From an uncultured Flavobacteriales bacterium (GTDB lineage: Bacteria; Bacteroidota; Bacteroidia; Flavobacteriales; BACL11): DNA of 64,000 nucleotides. This document shows positions 18,202-27,700 of the stretch, piece by piece. The position numbers and the translations under genes were made by a program. The DNA lies in the NCBI GenBank assembly GCA_949372805.1, contig CASIBH010000006.1, positions 27,896-91,895 on the forward strand, in the 5' to 3' direction. Each line of letters starts with the position of its first letter. Positions within the stretch are counted from its first letter, which is position 1. The notes under the pieces are model-generated. The model made no database searches, was not told the origin of the DNA, and saw only the letters and a program-made list of their open reading frames with translations.

Positions 18202-19932
18202 TTACTCTTTAGAGAACAATTTATTTGTTTTTTCTTTACCGATTAATTTTACAATTTCAGACCTTTTACTTTTCATTAAATTTTCAAATGATCCATAATT
18301 TTGTATTATTTTATCTACTGTTTTAGGTCCTATTCCATTAATTTTTTCTAGCTCAGAAGAGATGCTGTTGAGGGATCTTTTCTTTCTATGATGATTGATA
18401 GCAAACCTATGAGCTTCATTTCTTAACTGCTGAATTAATTTTAAACTAGAAGACCTTTTATCTAGGTATATTGGAGTGTTATCATTTGGAAAGTAAATTT
18501 CTTCAAGTCTTTTCGCAATACCAATAATTGCAATTTTACCATAAACTTTTAATTCTTTTAAACTTTTAATAGCCGAGCTGAGCTGTCCTTTCCCTCCATC
18601 AATAACAATTAGCTGAGGAAGGCTTTTTTTTTCTTTTAATAATCTTCTATACCTTCTTAATACAATCTCTTCCATTGAAGCGTAGTCGTCAGGCCCTACA
18701 ACTGTTTTAATATTATAGTGTCTATAATCTTTTTTACTTGGAACACCTTTTTTAAAAACAACGCAAGAAGCTGTTGGATTTGATCCTTGAAAATTAGAGT
18801 TATCAAAACACTCAATATGGATAGGTGTTTCTTTTAAATGAAGATCTTGTTTTATTTTTTGAAGAACAATTGATTTATTTGACTTAGTTAGATTTAAAGC
18901 CTGTCTTTTTTTCTTCTCTAGCTGCATATATTTTGCATTACGAAGAGAAAGATCAATTAATTTTTTCTTCTCTCCTTGCGCTGGTATTATAATTTTTACT
19001 TTCCCCCAAATATTAATTATTTTATTTGAAGAGTAAATAAAAGTAGAAACACTATTAAATCTAATTCTTAAATCCGTGATAACAAACTGTAAAATTTCTT
19101 CATCGCTTTCTGATAATTTTTTTTTAATTTCAACTGTATGAGACTGTATAATAGCACCAGTGGTTATTTTTAAATAATTTACAAATGCATTTTTTTCATC
19201 TGAAATAATTGTAAAAACATCTACATTATTAATTTTTGAGCTTACTATTGAAGATTTTGATTGATAGTTTGTTAAAAGATTTAGTTGTTCTTTTATTTTT
19301 TGAGCATTTTCGAATTCCATTTTATCTGCATGCATCATCATTTTATCTTTAAGGTAAGAAATAACACTTTTGATATCTCCTTTTAAGATTTTACGAATTT
19401 GACTTATTGTTTCTAAATACTTTTCTTTTGATTCAGGTTTTTTTTCTTTTCCCAGATATGTAAATGGAGTCCAGCCATTGTCATAAAATATCTCAGAGAA
19501 AAAATTTAAAAGAACATTCACTACATATGTTGACATATAGGGGCCAAAGTATTCTGAACCATCTTTAATGACTTTTCTTGTTTGAAACACCCTTGGAAAC
19601 TCTTCTTTTTTAATACATATCCAGGGGTATGATTTGTCATCTTTAAGCAGTATGTTGTATTTAGGCTGATGTTTTTTTATTAAATTATTCTCCAATAAAA
19701 GGGCGTCTATTTCAGTTTCAACTAAAATATATTTAAAGTCATAAATTTTGCTTACAAGAATTTTTGTTTTTAAATTATCGTGATTTTTTGTAAAATATGA
19801 TGAAACCCGTCGCTTTAAATTTTTTGCTTTTCCTATATATATAATTTTACCGATATCATCATAGTAGTTATACACTCCAGGAGTTGAAGGCAATCTTTTT
19901 ATAGCGCTTTTTAAATGTTCTTTGTAATCCAT
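18202..19932 (-). CDS. uvrC: Excinuclease ABC subunit C
   Basis: Dual-incision nuclease of nucleotide excision repair. Domain order is complete: GIY-YIG nuclease at residues 14-50 (PGVYNYYDDIGKIIYIGKAK), UVR domain binding UvrB near 200 (MEFENAQKIKEQL), RNase H-like second nuclease (HIECFDNSNFQGSNPTASCV and VIDGGKGQL), and a C-terminal helix-hairpin-helix pair (INGIGPKTVDKIIQNYGS). At 576 residues it is slightly short of the usual 600 or so, with no domain missing. It converges with lysS, 2 nt apart. Confidence 0.97.
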   Translation of the reverse strand: MDYKEHLKSAIKRLPSTPGVYNYYDDIGKIIYIGKAKNLKRRVSSYFTKNHDNLKTKILVSKIYDFKYILVETEIDALLLENNLIKKHQPKYNILLKDDKSYPWICIKKEEFPRVFQTRKVIKDGSEYFGPYMSTYVVNVLLNFFSEIFYDNGWTPFTYLGKEKKPESKEKYLETISQIRKILKGDIKSVISYLKDKMMMHADKMEFENAQKIKEQLNLLTNYQSKSSIVSSKINNVDVFTIISDEKNAFVNYLKITTGAIIQSHTVEIKKKLSESDEEILQFVITDLRIRFNSVSTFIYSSNKIINIWGKVKIIIPAQGEKKKLIDLSLRNAKYMQLEKKKRQALNLTKSNKSIVLQKIKQDLHLKETPIHIECFDNSNFQGSNPTASCVVFKKGVPSKKDYRHYNIKTVVGPDDYASMEEIVLRRYRRLLKEKKSLPQLIVIDGGKGQLSSAIKSLKELKVYGKIAIIGIAKRLEEIYFPNDNTPIYLDKRSSSLKLIQQLRNEAHRFAINHHRKKRSLNSISSELEKINGIGPKTVDKIIQNYGSFENLMKSKRSEIVKLIGKEKTNKLFSKE

Positions 19933-19995
19933 TATTAGTTGAATATTCTTAAATTTAAAAAAGTAAAAAAGTTTTTTAAGTGCATGTAAATATAG

Positions 19996-20003
19996 TACTT
20001 TTG
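19996..20003 (+). promoter_or_regulatory. -7 box for the asd-carotenoid operon
   Basis: TACTTTTG lies 18 nt before the asd ATG at 20022. It sits downstream of the in-frame GTG at 19980, which rules that out as the start. Confidence 0.55.
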
Positions 20004-20021
20004 AATATTAATTTTAAATTT

Positions 20022-21017
20022 ATGAGACTTGCAATTGTCGGCGCCACTGGATTAGTAGGTCGTCAAATTATAGATGTTATTATTGAAAGAGATTTTTTTT
20101 TCTCAGAGCTTATTTTAGTTGCTTCTGATAAATCAGTTGGAAAAAAAATCGAATTAAAAAATAAAACATTTTTTATTTACTCAGCAGCAGAAATGCTTGA
20201 AATGAAGCCAGATTTGGCTCTTTTTTCTGCAGGCTCTGAGGTTTCAAAAGAACTTGCTCCAATGCTTAATGCTATTGGATGTAAGGTTATTGATAACTCT
20301 TCTTTTTGGAGAATGAATAAGAAATATAAGTTAATAATACCCGAAATAAATGGTGAAAAATTATCTTCTAAAGATATGATAATTTCAAATCCAAATTGTT
20401 CCACTATTCAGCTTTTAGTTGTTTTAGCTCCAATTCATAAGAAATACAATATAGAACGAGTAGTTGTTTCTACTTATCAATCTGTTTCTGGTTCCGGAAA
20501 AAAAGCTATTAACCAATTAGATGATGAAGAAAAAGGGAAAACTGGAGACATGGCCTATCCTTACCCAATCTATAGAAATGCCATACCACATATTGATTTT
20601 TTTGAAGAAAACGGATACACCAGAGAGGAGATGAAGATTATAAATGAAACTCATAAAATATTAGACTCAAATATTCAAATAACAACAACAGCGGTTAGAA
20701 TTCCCGTAGACGGAGGGCATAGCGAGAGTGTTAATATATTACTGTCCAATGAATTTGAAATTGAAAAAATTAAAAATGAAATTTCAAATATTGTTGGCGT
20801 AACTCTTAAAGATGATATTGAAAAAAGTATATACCCAATGCCTCTTTTTTCTAAAGGTTTAGACGATGTTTTTGTTGGAAGAATTAGAAGAGATTTTTCT
20901 CAATCTAAATCTTTAAACATGTGGATTGTTTCTGACAACTTAAGAAAGGGGGCGGCAACTAATACTGTTCAAATTGCTGAGTATTTAGTCGAACATAACC
21001 TTATTAAAACGTATTAA
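20022..21017 (+). CDS. asd: Aspartate-semialdehyde dehydrogenase
   Basis: Reduces aspartyl phosphate to aspartate semialdehyde, the branch point to lysine/diaminopimelate, threonine and methionine. The N-terminal NADP-binding loop is VGATGLVGRQIIDVI; the catalytic cysteine is in SNPNCSTIQLL; substrate-binding residues are in SVSGSGKKAINQL and VPVDGGHSESV-like RIPVDGGHSESV. Start ATG 20022 gives 331 residues. It is the promoter-proximal gene of an operon with three carotenoid genes, 3 nt before the first of them, with no evident metabolic link. Confidence 0.96.
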   Translation: MRLAIVGATGLVGRQIIDVIIERDFFFSELILVASDKSVGKKIELKNKTFFIYSAAEMLEMKPDLALFSAGSEVSKELAPMLNAIGCKVIDNSSFWRMNKKYKLIIPEINGEKLSSKDMIISNPNCSTIQLLVVLAPIHKKYNIERVVVSTYQSVSGSGKKAINQLDDEEKGKTGDMAYPYPIYRNAIPHIDFFEENGYTREEMKIINETHKILDSNIQITTTAVRIPVDGGHSESVNILLSNEFEIEKIKNEISNIVGVTLKDDIEKSIYPMPLFSKGLDDVFVGRIRRDFSQSKSLNMWIVSDNLRKGAATNTVQIAEYLVEHNLIKTY

Positions 21018-21020
21018 TTC

Positions 21021-22481
21021 TTGAAAAAAGCAGCTATAATAGGTTCTGGGATTGGAGGTCTTTCTTCTGCAATAAGATTAGCGGCGAAAGGTTATATGAT
21101 TGATGTTTATGAAGCAAATAACAGTTATGGCGGCAAAATGCGCGAAACTAAAAAAAAAGGCTTTAGGTTTGATATGGGGCCTTCTTTGTTAACGATGCCC
21201 GAAAAAATTGATGAGTTATTTTTTTTGTCAAATAAAAACCCAAGAGATTATTTTAAATATGTAAAATTAGATGAAGGCTGTAGATATTTTTATGATGATA
21301 AAACAATTATTAGAGGCTTTACTGATATAGATAAATTTACAAAGGAGTTAAATGAAAAAGTTGGTGTTTCAGAAAAAAAATCTAGAGATCATATTAATAA
21401 AAACACTTTTATATTTGACTCAACTAGTTTTTTGTTTTTAGAAAAATCTCTGCATAAGATTAAAACATATTTATCTTTCAAAGTTTTTATTGCATTTTTA
21501 AAACTACCCTTTTTGCAGATTTTTCAATCTATGCATTCTGCAAATAGTAAAAGGTTTGAAAACAAAAAGGTAGTTCAAATATTTAATCGTTTTGCCACAT
21601 ACAATGGCTCAAACCCTTATAAAGCTCCAGCGGTTTTAAACAGTATATCAGCCCTTGAATTTAATAAAGGAGCTTTTTATCCCGAGCTAGGAATGTTTTC
21701 AATTGCAACAGCTCTCTACAATCTTGCAGTTGACTTAGGTGTTAGGTTTCATTTCAGTACATTAATAGAAAAAATTTCAGTTAAAAATGATGTTGTAGAC
21801 GGTCTTTTTGTTTCAGAAAAGCTTTATAAAAAAGATATTATTATTTGTAATCAAGACATTCACTTTGTTTATAAAAACTTACTTCCAAAAAGATTTACAT
21901 TAAAAAGAATTTTGGAGCAAGAAAGATCCTCTTCGGCACTAATTTTTTATTGGGGTATAAAAAAGAAATTTTCTAATCTTCAGCTTCATAATATTTTATT
22001 TTCCAATAACTATGAAGAAGAATTTAAGAAATTATCTGCTAATCAAACAATTTATGATGACCCAACAGTATATATTAATATAACATCTAAGATGTCTAAA
22101 AATGACGCCCCTAATAATTGTGAGAATTGGTTTGTGATGATTAACACCCCTAACGATATAGGGCAAAACTGGGAAGAGATAATTGTCTCAGCTCGAAAAA
22201 ATATAATCAAGAAGATAAATAATGTGTTGGATGTAAGTATTGAGGATTATATTGTTTGTGAAGAGATGCTAACTCCTAAATTAATTGAAACCACTACGCA
22301 ATCATTTAGAGGGTCTTTATATGGAAGCTCTTCTAACTCTAGAGGTTCAGCTTTCTTTAGGCATCCAAATTTTTCAAATCAGATTTCGAATCTATATTTT
22401 TGTGGAGGAAGCGTTCACCCTGGCGGAGGTATTCCTTTGGCACTATCTTCCTCTAAAATAATAAGTGAACTAATAAATTAA
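21021..22481 (+). CDS. Carotenoid desaturase of the CrtI/CrtD family
   Basis: FAD-dependent membrane-associated desaturase. N-terminal FAD-binding GSGIGGLSSAIRLAAKG is followed by YGGKMRETKKKGFRFDMGPSLLTMP; the C-terminal FAD signature FCGGSVHPGGGIPLALSS is intact. At 486 residues it is full length. The start is TTG, 3 nt after asd. It could be phytoene desaturase (CrtI) or 1-hydroxycarotenoid 3,4-desaturase (CrtD). Its adjacency to a CruF-like hydratase favours CrtD by analogy with saproxanthin/myxol clusters of flavobacteria, but sequence reading alone does not settle it. No phytoene synthase is in the window. Confidence 0.85.
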   Translation: MKKAAIIGSGIGGLSSAIRLAAKGYMIDVYEANNSYGGKMRETKKKGFRFDMGPSLLTMPEKIDELFFLSNKNPRDYFKYVKLDEGCRYFYDDKTIIRGFTDIDKFTKELNEKVGVSEKKSRDHINKNTFIFDSTSFLFLEKSLHKIKTYLSFKVFIAFLKLPFLQIFQSMHSANSKRFENKKVVQIFNRFATYNGSNPYKAPAVLNSISALEFNKGAFYPELGMFSIATALYNLAVDLGVRFHFSTLIEKISVKNDVVDGLFVSEKLYKKDIIICNQDIHFVYKNLLPKRFTLKRILEQERSSSALIFYWGIKKKFSNLQLHNILFSNNYEEEFKKLSANQTIYDDPTVYINITSKMSKNDAPNNCENWFVMINTPNDIGQNWEEIIVSARKNIIKKINNVLDVSIEDYIVCEEMLTPKLIETTTQSFRGSLYGSSSNSRGSAFFRHPNFSNQISNLYFCGGSVHPGGGIPLALSSSKIISELIN

Positions 22482-23132
22482 ATGATGAGCTCAAAAAAAA
22501 TAAATTTTGTTGTTTTTCTAATGTTTTTTTTTAACATCGTTGGGGCAATATCTTTATTTAATGCTGATTTATATAAAATAGTTCTTCCTCTTACTCAGTT
22601 TAATCTTTTACTTATTTTTTCTTTGTTTTTCTATGTTAATAATAATTACTCTAGAAGCTTTATTTTCCTTTGTTTGCAAGTATTTCTTTTTGGTTTTATT
22701 GTTGAGGTTGTAGGAGTAAATACAGGAATTATTTTTGGAGAATACACATATGGAAAAACACTTGGGCTTACTTTCTTTGGTACTCCTTTAGTTATGGGTA
22801 TAAATTGGATAAATTTGTCACTCGCATCTTTTGGAATTATTTCTTTCTTTACTGACAAAAAAACTTTGCTAATAATACTTAGCTCTCTTTTAATGGTGTT
22901 TTTTGATTTCATTATTGAGCCCATTGCAATTAACCTCGACTTTTGGTCATGGGAGTATATTACCGTTCCTGTTCATAATTATTTTGGGTGGTTCTTTTGT
23001 GCTATTATTGCTCAGCTTTTAATTGTTTTTTCAAAAGTAAAAATTAATCAAAAAATTGCTTTTGCTGTTATTGGCTCTCAATTATCATTTTTTTTAATTC
23101 AATACTTAAATTATGGAAATATTAACGGGTAA
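22482..23132 (+). CDS. CruF-like carotenoid 1,2-hydratase (DUF422 family)
   Basis: Integral membrane protein with about six or seven hydrophobic helices over 216 residues. The stretch VEVVGVNTGIIFGEYTYG and the following LGLTFFGTPLVMGINW, then DFIIEPIAINLDFWSWE and PVHNYFGWFFCAI, are the conserved features of the DUF422 family. Its characterised members are CruF (gamma-carotene 1',2'-hydratase) and haloarchaeal bisanhydrobacterioruberin hydratase. It should add water to the psi end of a linear or monocyclic carotene. It starts directly after the desaturase stop and overlaps the cyclase gene by 20 nt. Confidence 0.8.
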   Translation: MMSSKKINFVVFLMFFFNIVGAISLFNADLYKIVLPLTQFNLLLIFSLFFYVNNNYSRSFIFLCLQVFLFGFIVEVVGVNTGIIFGEYTYGKTLGLTFFGTPLVMGINWINLSLASFGIISFFTDKKTLLIILSSLLMVFFDFIIEPIAINLDFWSWEYITVPVHNYFGWFFCAIIAQLLIVFSKVKINQKIAFAVIGSQLSFFLIQYLNYGNING

Positions 23133-23832
23133 ATTTTTTTATTGTTATGTCTTAATTTTTACGATACTCTACCCCTTGCTTCAAAGTTTTGAAAGTAAAC
23201 TAAAGCTTTATACAAAGTGGAAAAGTTTGTTGTTTGCACTACTGATTTGTGTTCTTGTGCATGTTCCAATAGATATCGTTTTAACTAATCTTTCGGTTTG
23301 GAGTTTTAATTCAGATTATATTTTAGGCTTTAAGTTTCTTAATCTTCCTATTGAAGAATGGCTTTTTTTTATAATCATTCCATATGCCTGTATCTTTATT
23401 TATGAGGTGTTAAATTATTTTTTTAATAATGTAAGGTCTTCACAGCTTATTTTTAATTTAACATTATTGTCTGCAGTTGTTCTTCTAATTATTGCTTGTA
23501 CTTATTATAATAATATATATACTGTTCTTTATTTTTCTTTAGCCTCAGTAACTTGTTTTATAGTATTTTATTTTAAGCCTATTTGGTGGGGTAATTTTTT
23601 AAGATCATATCTTGTTTCATTATTGCCTTTTTTATTTATAAACGGCCTTTTAACGGGAAGTTTTACTGAATACCCAATTGTGTCATATAACCCTGAACAT
23701 ATTATTGGCCACCGTATTTTAAATATTCCTGTTGAAGACGCTGTATATAACTTTGTAATATTAGCTGAGGTTATAGCTTGTTATGAGATGTTTAAAAAAC
23801 TATTTAAAAAAATTCCTGTAAAAAACAATTAA
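23113..23832 (+). CDS. Lycopene cyclase, fused heterodimeric (CrtYc-CrtYd) type
   Basis: Integral membrane cyclase of 239 residues made of two similar halves. The first carries WSFNSDYILGFKFLNLPIEE followed by WLFFIIIPYACIF, the second YNPEHIIGHRILNIPVEDA; the paired LPIEE/IPVED motifs mark the CrtYc/CrtYd class, unrelated to FAD-dependent CrtY. It closes beta-ionone (or other) rings on lycopene. The 3' end overlaps the convergent lspA by 33 nt. With the desaturase and CruF-like hydratase it would give a carotenoid with one ring and one hydroxylated open end. Confidence 0.82.
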   Translation: MEILTGKFFYCYVLIFTILYPLLQSFESKLKLYTKWKSLLFALLICVLVHVPIDIVLTNLSVWSFNSDYILGFKFLNLPIEEWLFFIIIPYACIFIYEVLNYFFNNVRSSQLIFNLTLLSAVVLLIIACTYYNNIYTVLYFSLASVTCFIVFYFKPIWWGNFLRSYLVSLLPFLFINGLLTGSFTEYPIVSYNPEHIIGHRILNIPVEDAVYNFVILAEVIACYEMFKKLFKKIPVKNN

Positions 23833-24387
23833 TATAAAGATCCCAACTGAGATTCCTGCATCTGCAATATTAAATACTGGTCTAAAAAATATAAAGTGCT
23901 GATCTGCTAAAAATGGCATCCAACTTGGAAAATGTGTGTTTATAATTGGAAAATAAAACATATCAACAACTTTCCCTTCTAAGAACCGGCTATAGCCGCC
24001 ACCTTCTGGCATCAAGCTTGCAAGTTTTAGATAGCTATCATTAAATATTACACCATAGAAAATACTATCAATAATATTACCTATTGCACCTCCAATAATA
24101 AAACCTAACGACAGAAGCGCTCCATTTGGAAGTTTTTCTTTGGTAAGCTTGTAAATATATCTAATCCCAAAGCTTACAACAATTACCCTGAAAATTGTTA
24201 AAATATTTTTTCCAAGCTGGCCTCCAAACTCTATTCCAAAGGCCATTCCATTATTTTCAGTAAAATGTATTATAAACCAGTCAAATATTTTGAATTCCTG
24301 ACCAAGAAACATATGAGTTTTTATCCAGAACTTTAAAGCTTGATCTAAAACAATTAAAATTAATGCTGTGCTAATTACTTTTTTCAA
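23800..24387 (-). CDS. lspA: Lipoprotein signal peptidase (signal peptidase II)
   Basis: Inner-membrane aspartyl protease that removes lipoprotein signal peptides, and so would act on the several lipoproteins encoded here. Four helices are visible. ENNGMAFGI, GGAIGNIID, GKVVDMFYFPI (first catalytic Asp) and FNIADAGIS (second catalytic Asp) are in order. At 195 residues it is longer than E. coli LspA, with an insertion between the third and fourth motifs that is common in Bacteroidota. The start is TTG, 3 nt after the DksA-like gene. The 3' end overlaps the cyclase gene by 33 nt. Confidence 0.95.
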   Translation of the reverse strand: MKKVISTALILIVLDQALKFWIKTHMFLGQEFKIFDWFIIHFTENNGMAFGIEFGGQLGKNILTIFRVIVVSFGIRYIYKLTKEKLPNGALLSLGFIIGGAIGNIIDSIFYGVIFNDSYLKLASLMPEGGGYSRFLEGKVVDMFYFPIINTHFPSWMPFLADQHFIFFRPVFNIADAGISVGIFILIVFYRNFFK

Positions 24388-24390
24388 AGA

Positions 24391-24768
24391 CTATGGTTGA
24401 AGTTTTTTAGCTTCAATGCTAAGTGTTGCGTGAGGAACAAGCATTAATCTTTCTTTAGAAATAAGTTTTCCAGTTATTCGGCAAACCCCATATGAATTAT
24501 TTTCAATTCTAATTAGAGCGTTTTTAAGGCTTAAAATAAATTTAGCCTGTCTTTCTGCCAGCTTATTGTTCTCTTCTTTTGAAAGTGTTGATGACCCTTC
24601 CTCAAAAGCTTTAAAAGTAGGAGAGGTGTCTTCTGTCCCGTTATCAGAATCATTTGCACATGAAGCTCTAAGTATTGTTAAATCATCTTCAGCACTTTTT
24701 ATTTTAGATAAAATAATTTTCTGAAACTCTTTGAGCTCACTTTTTGTATATGTTGTTTTTTCTGCCAT
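24391..24768 (-). CDS. TraR/DksA family regulator lacking zinc-finger cysteines
   Basis: Predicted secondary-channel RNA polymerase regulator, 125 residues. The N-terminal half is helical and acidic (coiled-coil tip region), and the C-terminal part YGVCRITGKLISKERLMLVP aligns with the DksA finger GxCxxCGxxIxxxRL. Only one finger cysteine remains; the next positions read ITG and the last pair reads ATLSIEAKK. Loss of the zinc site is usual for Bacteroidota members. It lies between ileS and lspA with 3-nt gaps, a gene order common in flavobacteria. Confidence 0.88.
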   Translation of the reverse strand: MAEKTTYTKSELKEFQKIILSKIKSAEDDLTILRASCANDSDNGTEDTSPTFKAFEEGSSTLSKEENNKLAERQAKFILSLKNALIRIENNSYGVCRITGKLISKERLMLVPHATLSIEAKKLQP

Positions 24769-24771
24769 AGC

Positions 24772-27700
24772 CTAATTTTTTTTAATCATTACTTTACAGG
24801 AGATGTTTTCCACTAGATCAATTTCAACATAATTTATGTTTTCAATTGAAGAGAAGATTAAGTCTTCAGCAAGCGTTTCATTACAAATATAAGTCAAATT
24901 ATTTTTAATAGCCTCTTCTATAATATTGTTTTTTATGACGTTAATTAAGATTTTATCGGTTACATCAAAATCATAATCTTTTCTTATTCTTTGAATTCTA
25001 TTAACAAACTCTCTAGCCAGACCTTCTTGTTTCAGTTGTTCTGAAAGATTAATATCTAGAGCTACAGTATAGTTTTCTCCTGAACTTACTGAGTATCCGC
25101 TTATATCTTCAGAAGAAATTTCTACGTCTTCCATTAAGAGGGTTAGGTTTTTATCTAAAGTTATATTAGCATTTTTCTCTAAATAACTTATTTCTTCTAC
25201 TGACATTAAGCTAATTTTTGCAATTACAGACTTTATCTCTTTTCCAAATTTTGGACCTAATTTTTTAAAATTAGGTTTAACTTTTTTTGTTACAATTCCT
25301 GAGTCTGAGTTGATAAATTCAATCTCTTTAACATTTGTTTCAGAAAGAATGATGTTTTTCACAGCCTCTATTTGACTTTTGACCTCGCTTGTATTAGTAG
25401 AAATTAAAAATCTTGCCAATGGCTGTCTAACTCTAATTTTTTCTTTTTTTCTTATAGAAAGGATACTAGATGTTATTTTTTGAGCTAAGGCCATTCTTTT
25501 TTCCAAATCAATATTTATATGTCTTGGATTAGCTTTTGGAAAATCCGCAAGATGAACTGATAATTTTGAGCTGTTCAGGTCTTTATACATCTTGTCCATA
25601 AAAAATGGGGCTATAGGGCTAGAAATCACAACTATTGTGTTAAGGCAGTCATACACTGTTTTATAAGCATTTATTTTTGCTTCATTAAACTCTCCTTTCC
25701 AGAATCTTCTTCTACTTAGTCTAATATGCCAATTACTTAGTTTATTAATTACAAAATCTTGAATTAATCTTGCTGCTTTTGTGGGCTCATAATCCTCATA
25801 GCTTTTTTCTACTTCAATAATTAAGGTATTAAGCTCCGAAATTATCCATTGGTCAATTTCTTCTCTTGAGATTATATTATTAGATGAGTTAGATGTATAT
25901 TTAAAGCTATCAATATTTGCATAAAGAGCAAAGAATGAATAGATATTATATAGGGTTCCAAAAAATTTTCTTTGAACCTCAATTATTCCTAACTCATCAA
26001 ATTTTAGATTATCCCATGGCTGTGCATTTGAAATCATATACCATCGTGTTGCATCAGCTCCATGTTTATCAATTGTAATAAAAGGATCGGTAGCATTGCC
26101 CAGTCTTTTCGACATTTTATTACCATTCTTATCTAGCACTAAGCCATTAGAAACTACATTTTTATATGCTACAGAATCAAAAACAAGCGTTGAAATTGCA
26201 TGTAAAGTAAAAAACCAACCTCTAGTTTGATCAACACCTTCTGCAATAAAATCAGCTGGAAAATTATTTTTTAGTAAATCCTTGTTTTCAAAAGGATAGT
26301 GGATTTGAGCATAAGGCATTGAGCCTGAGTCAAACCAAACATCAATCAGATCAATCTCTCGAGTCATTTTCTTGCCCGATTTTGAAACTAATTTAATATC
26401 GTCTACATATGGTCTGTGTAGATCAAATTTACTATAGTTCTCTTTTGAAAAATCATTGACAACAAAATCGTGTAATGGATTTTTTTGCATATAGCCAGCT
26501 TTGATAGATTTTTCAATTTCAATTTTAAGCTCTTCTAATGAACCAATACAGATTTCTTCTGTACCATCTTCAGTTCTCCAAATAGGAATTGGAATCCCCC
26601 AGAATCTAGACCTTGAAAGATTCCAGTCAACAAGATTTTCAAGCCAGTTTCCAAATCTACCCTCACCTGTAGATTTAGGTTTCCAGTTTATTGTTTTGTT
26701 CAACTCTATCATCCTGTCCTTATATTCAGTTGTTTTAACAAACCAACTATCTAAAGGATAGTATAATATTGGCTTATCTGTTCTCCAGCAGTGCGGGTAA
26801 GAATGTTCATACTTTTCGGACTTAAATAATTTATTCTCATTTTTAAGTTTAACACAGATTTGAACATCTACTGATAGCTTTGGCTTTTCCTCGCCTTCTA
26901 AATAAAACTCTTCTTTTACATATTGGCCGGCAAAGTCAGTTACACAGTCTAAAAATTTACCTTGCTCATTTACAAGAGTTAATGAGCCTATTTTATTTTG
27001 TTTGGCAACCAAGTTGTCATCAGAACCAAAGCTTGGGGCTAGATGTACAATTCCTGTCCCGTCCTCTGTCGTAACAAAATCTGCGAGTATAACCTTAAAC
27101 GCATCCCCATCATCTGGTTTAGCGTAACTTAAAAGCTGATGGTATCTTAAATCTTTTAGTTTTTCACCATCAAATTCACCTACTAATTTAAATGGTAGTT
27201 CTTTTGATCCAACTTCATAATCTTTAAAATTTATTTCAGAATTAGTTTTTTTAAAATATTTATGAGCAAGATCTTTAGCTATTACTACCGAAATATATTC
27301 TCCTGTATATTGGTTAACAGTTTCAATAAGTTGATAGATTATTTTTTTTCCAACTCCTAAAGCTGTGTTTGATGGAAGTGTCCAAGGGGTTGTTGTCCAT
27401 GCAATAAAATAAACATCATTAGATGTTTTCTCAACTAGAAAATCACTTACATCATTTTTGACTACTTTAAATTGAGCAACTGCAGAGGTGTCTTTAACAT
27501 TTTTATAGCAACCAGGTTGATTCAGTTCATGAGTACTTAGACCGGTTCCCGCTTTTGGTGAAAAAGGCTGAACAGTAAATCCTTTATAAAGAAGTTTTTT
27601 TGAATGCAATTCTTTTATCAGCCACCAGACACTCTCTATATATTTATTGTCATATGTTATATATGGCGACTTCATGTCTACCCAATATCCCATTTTGCTG

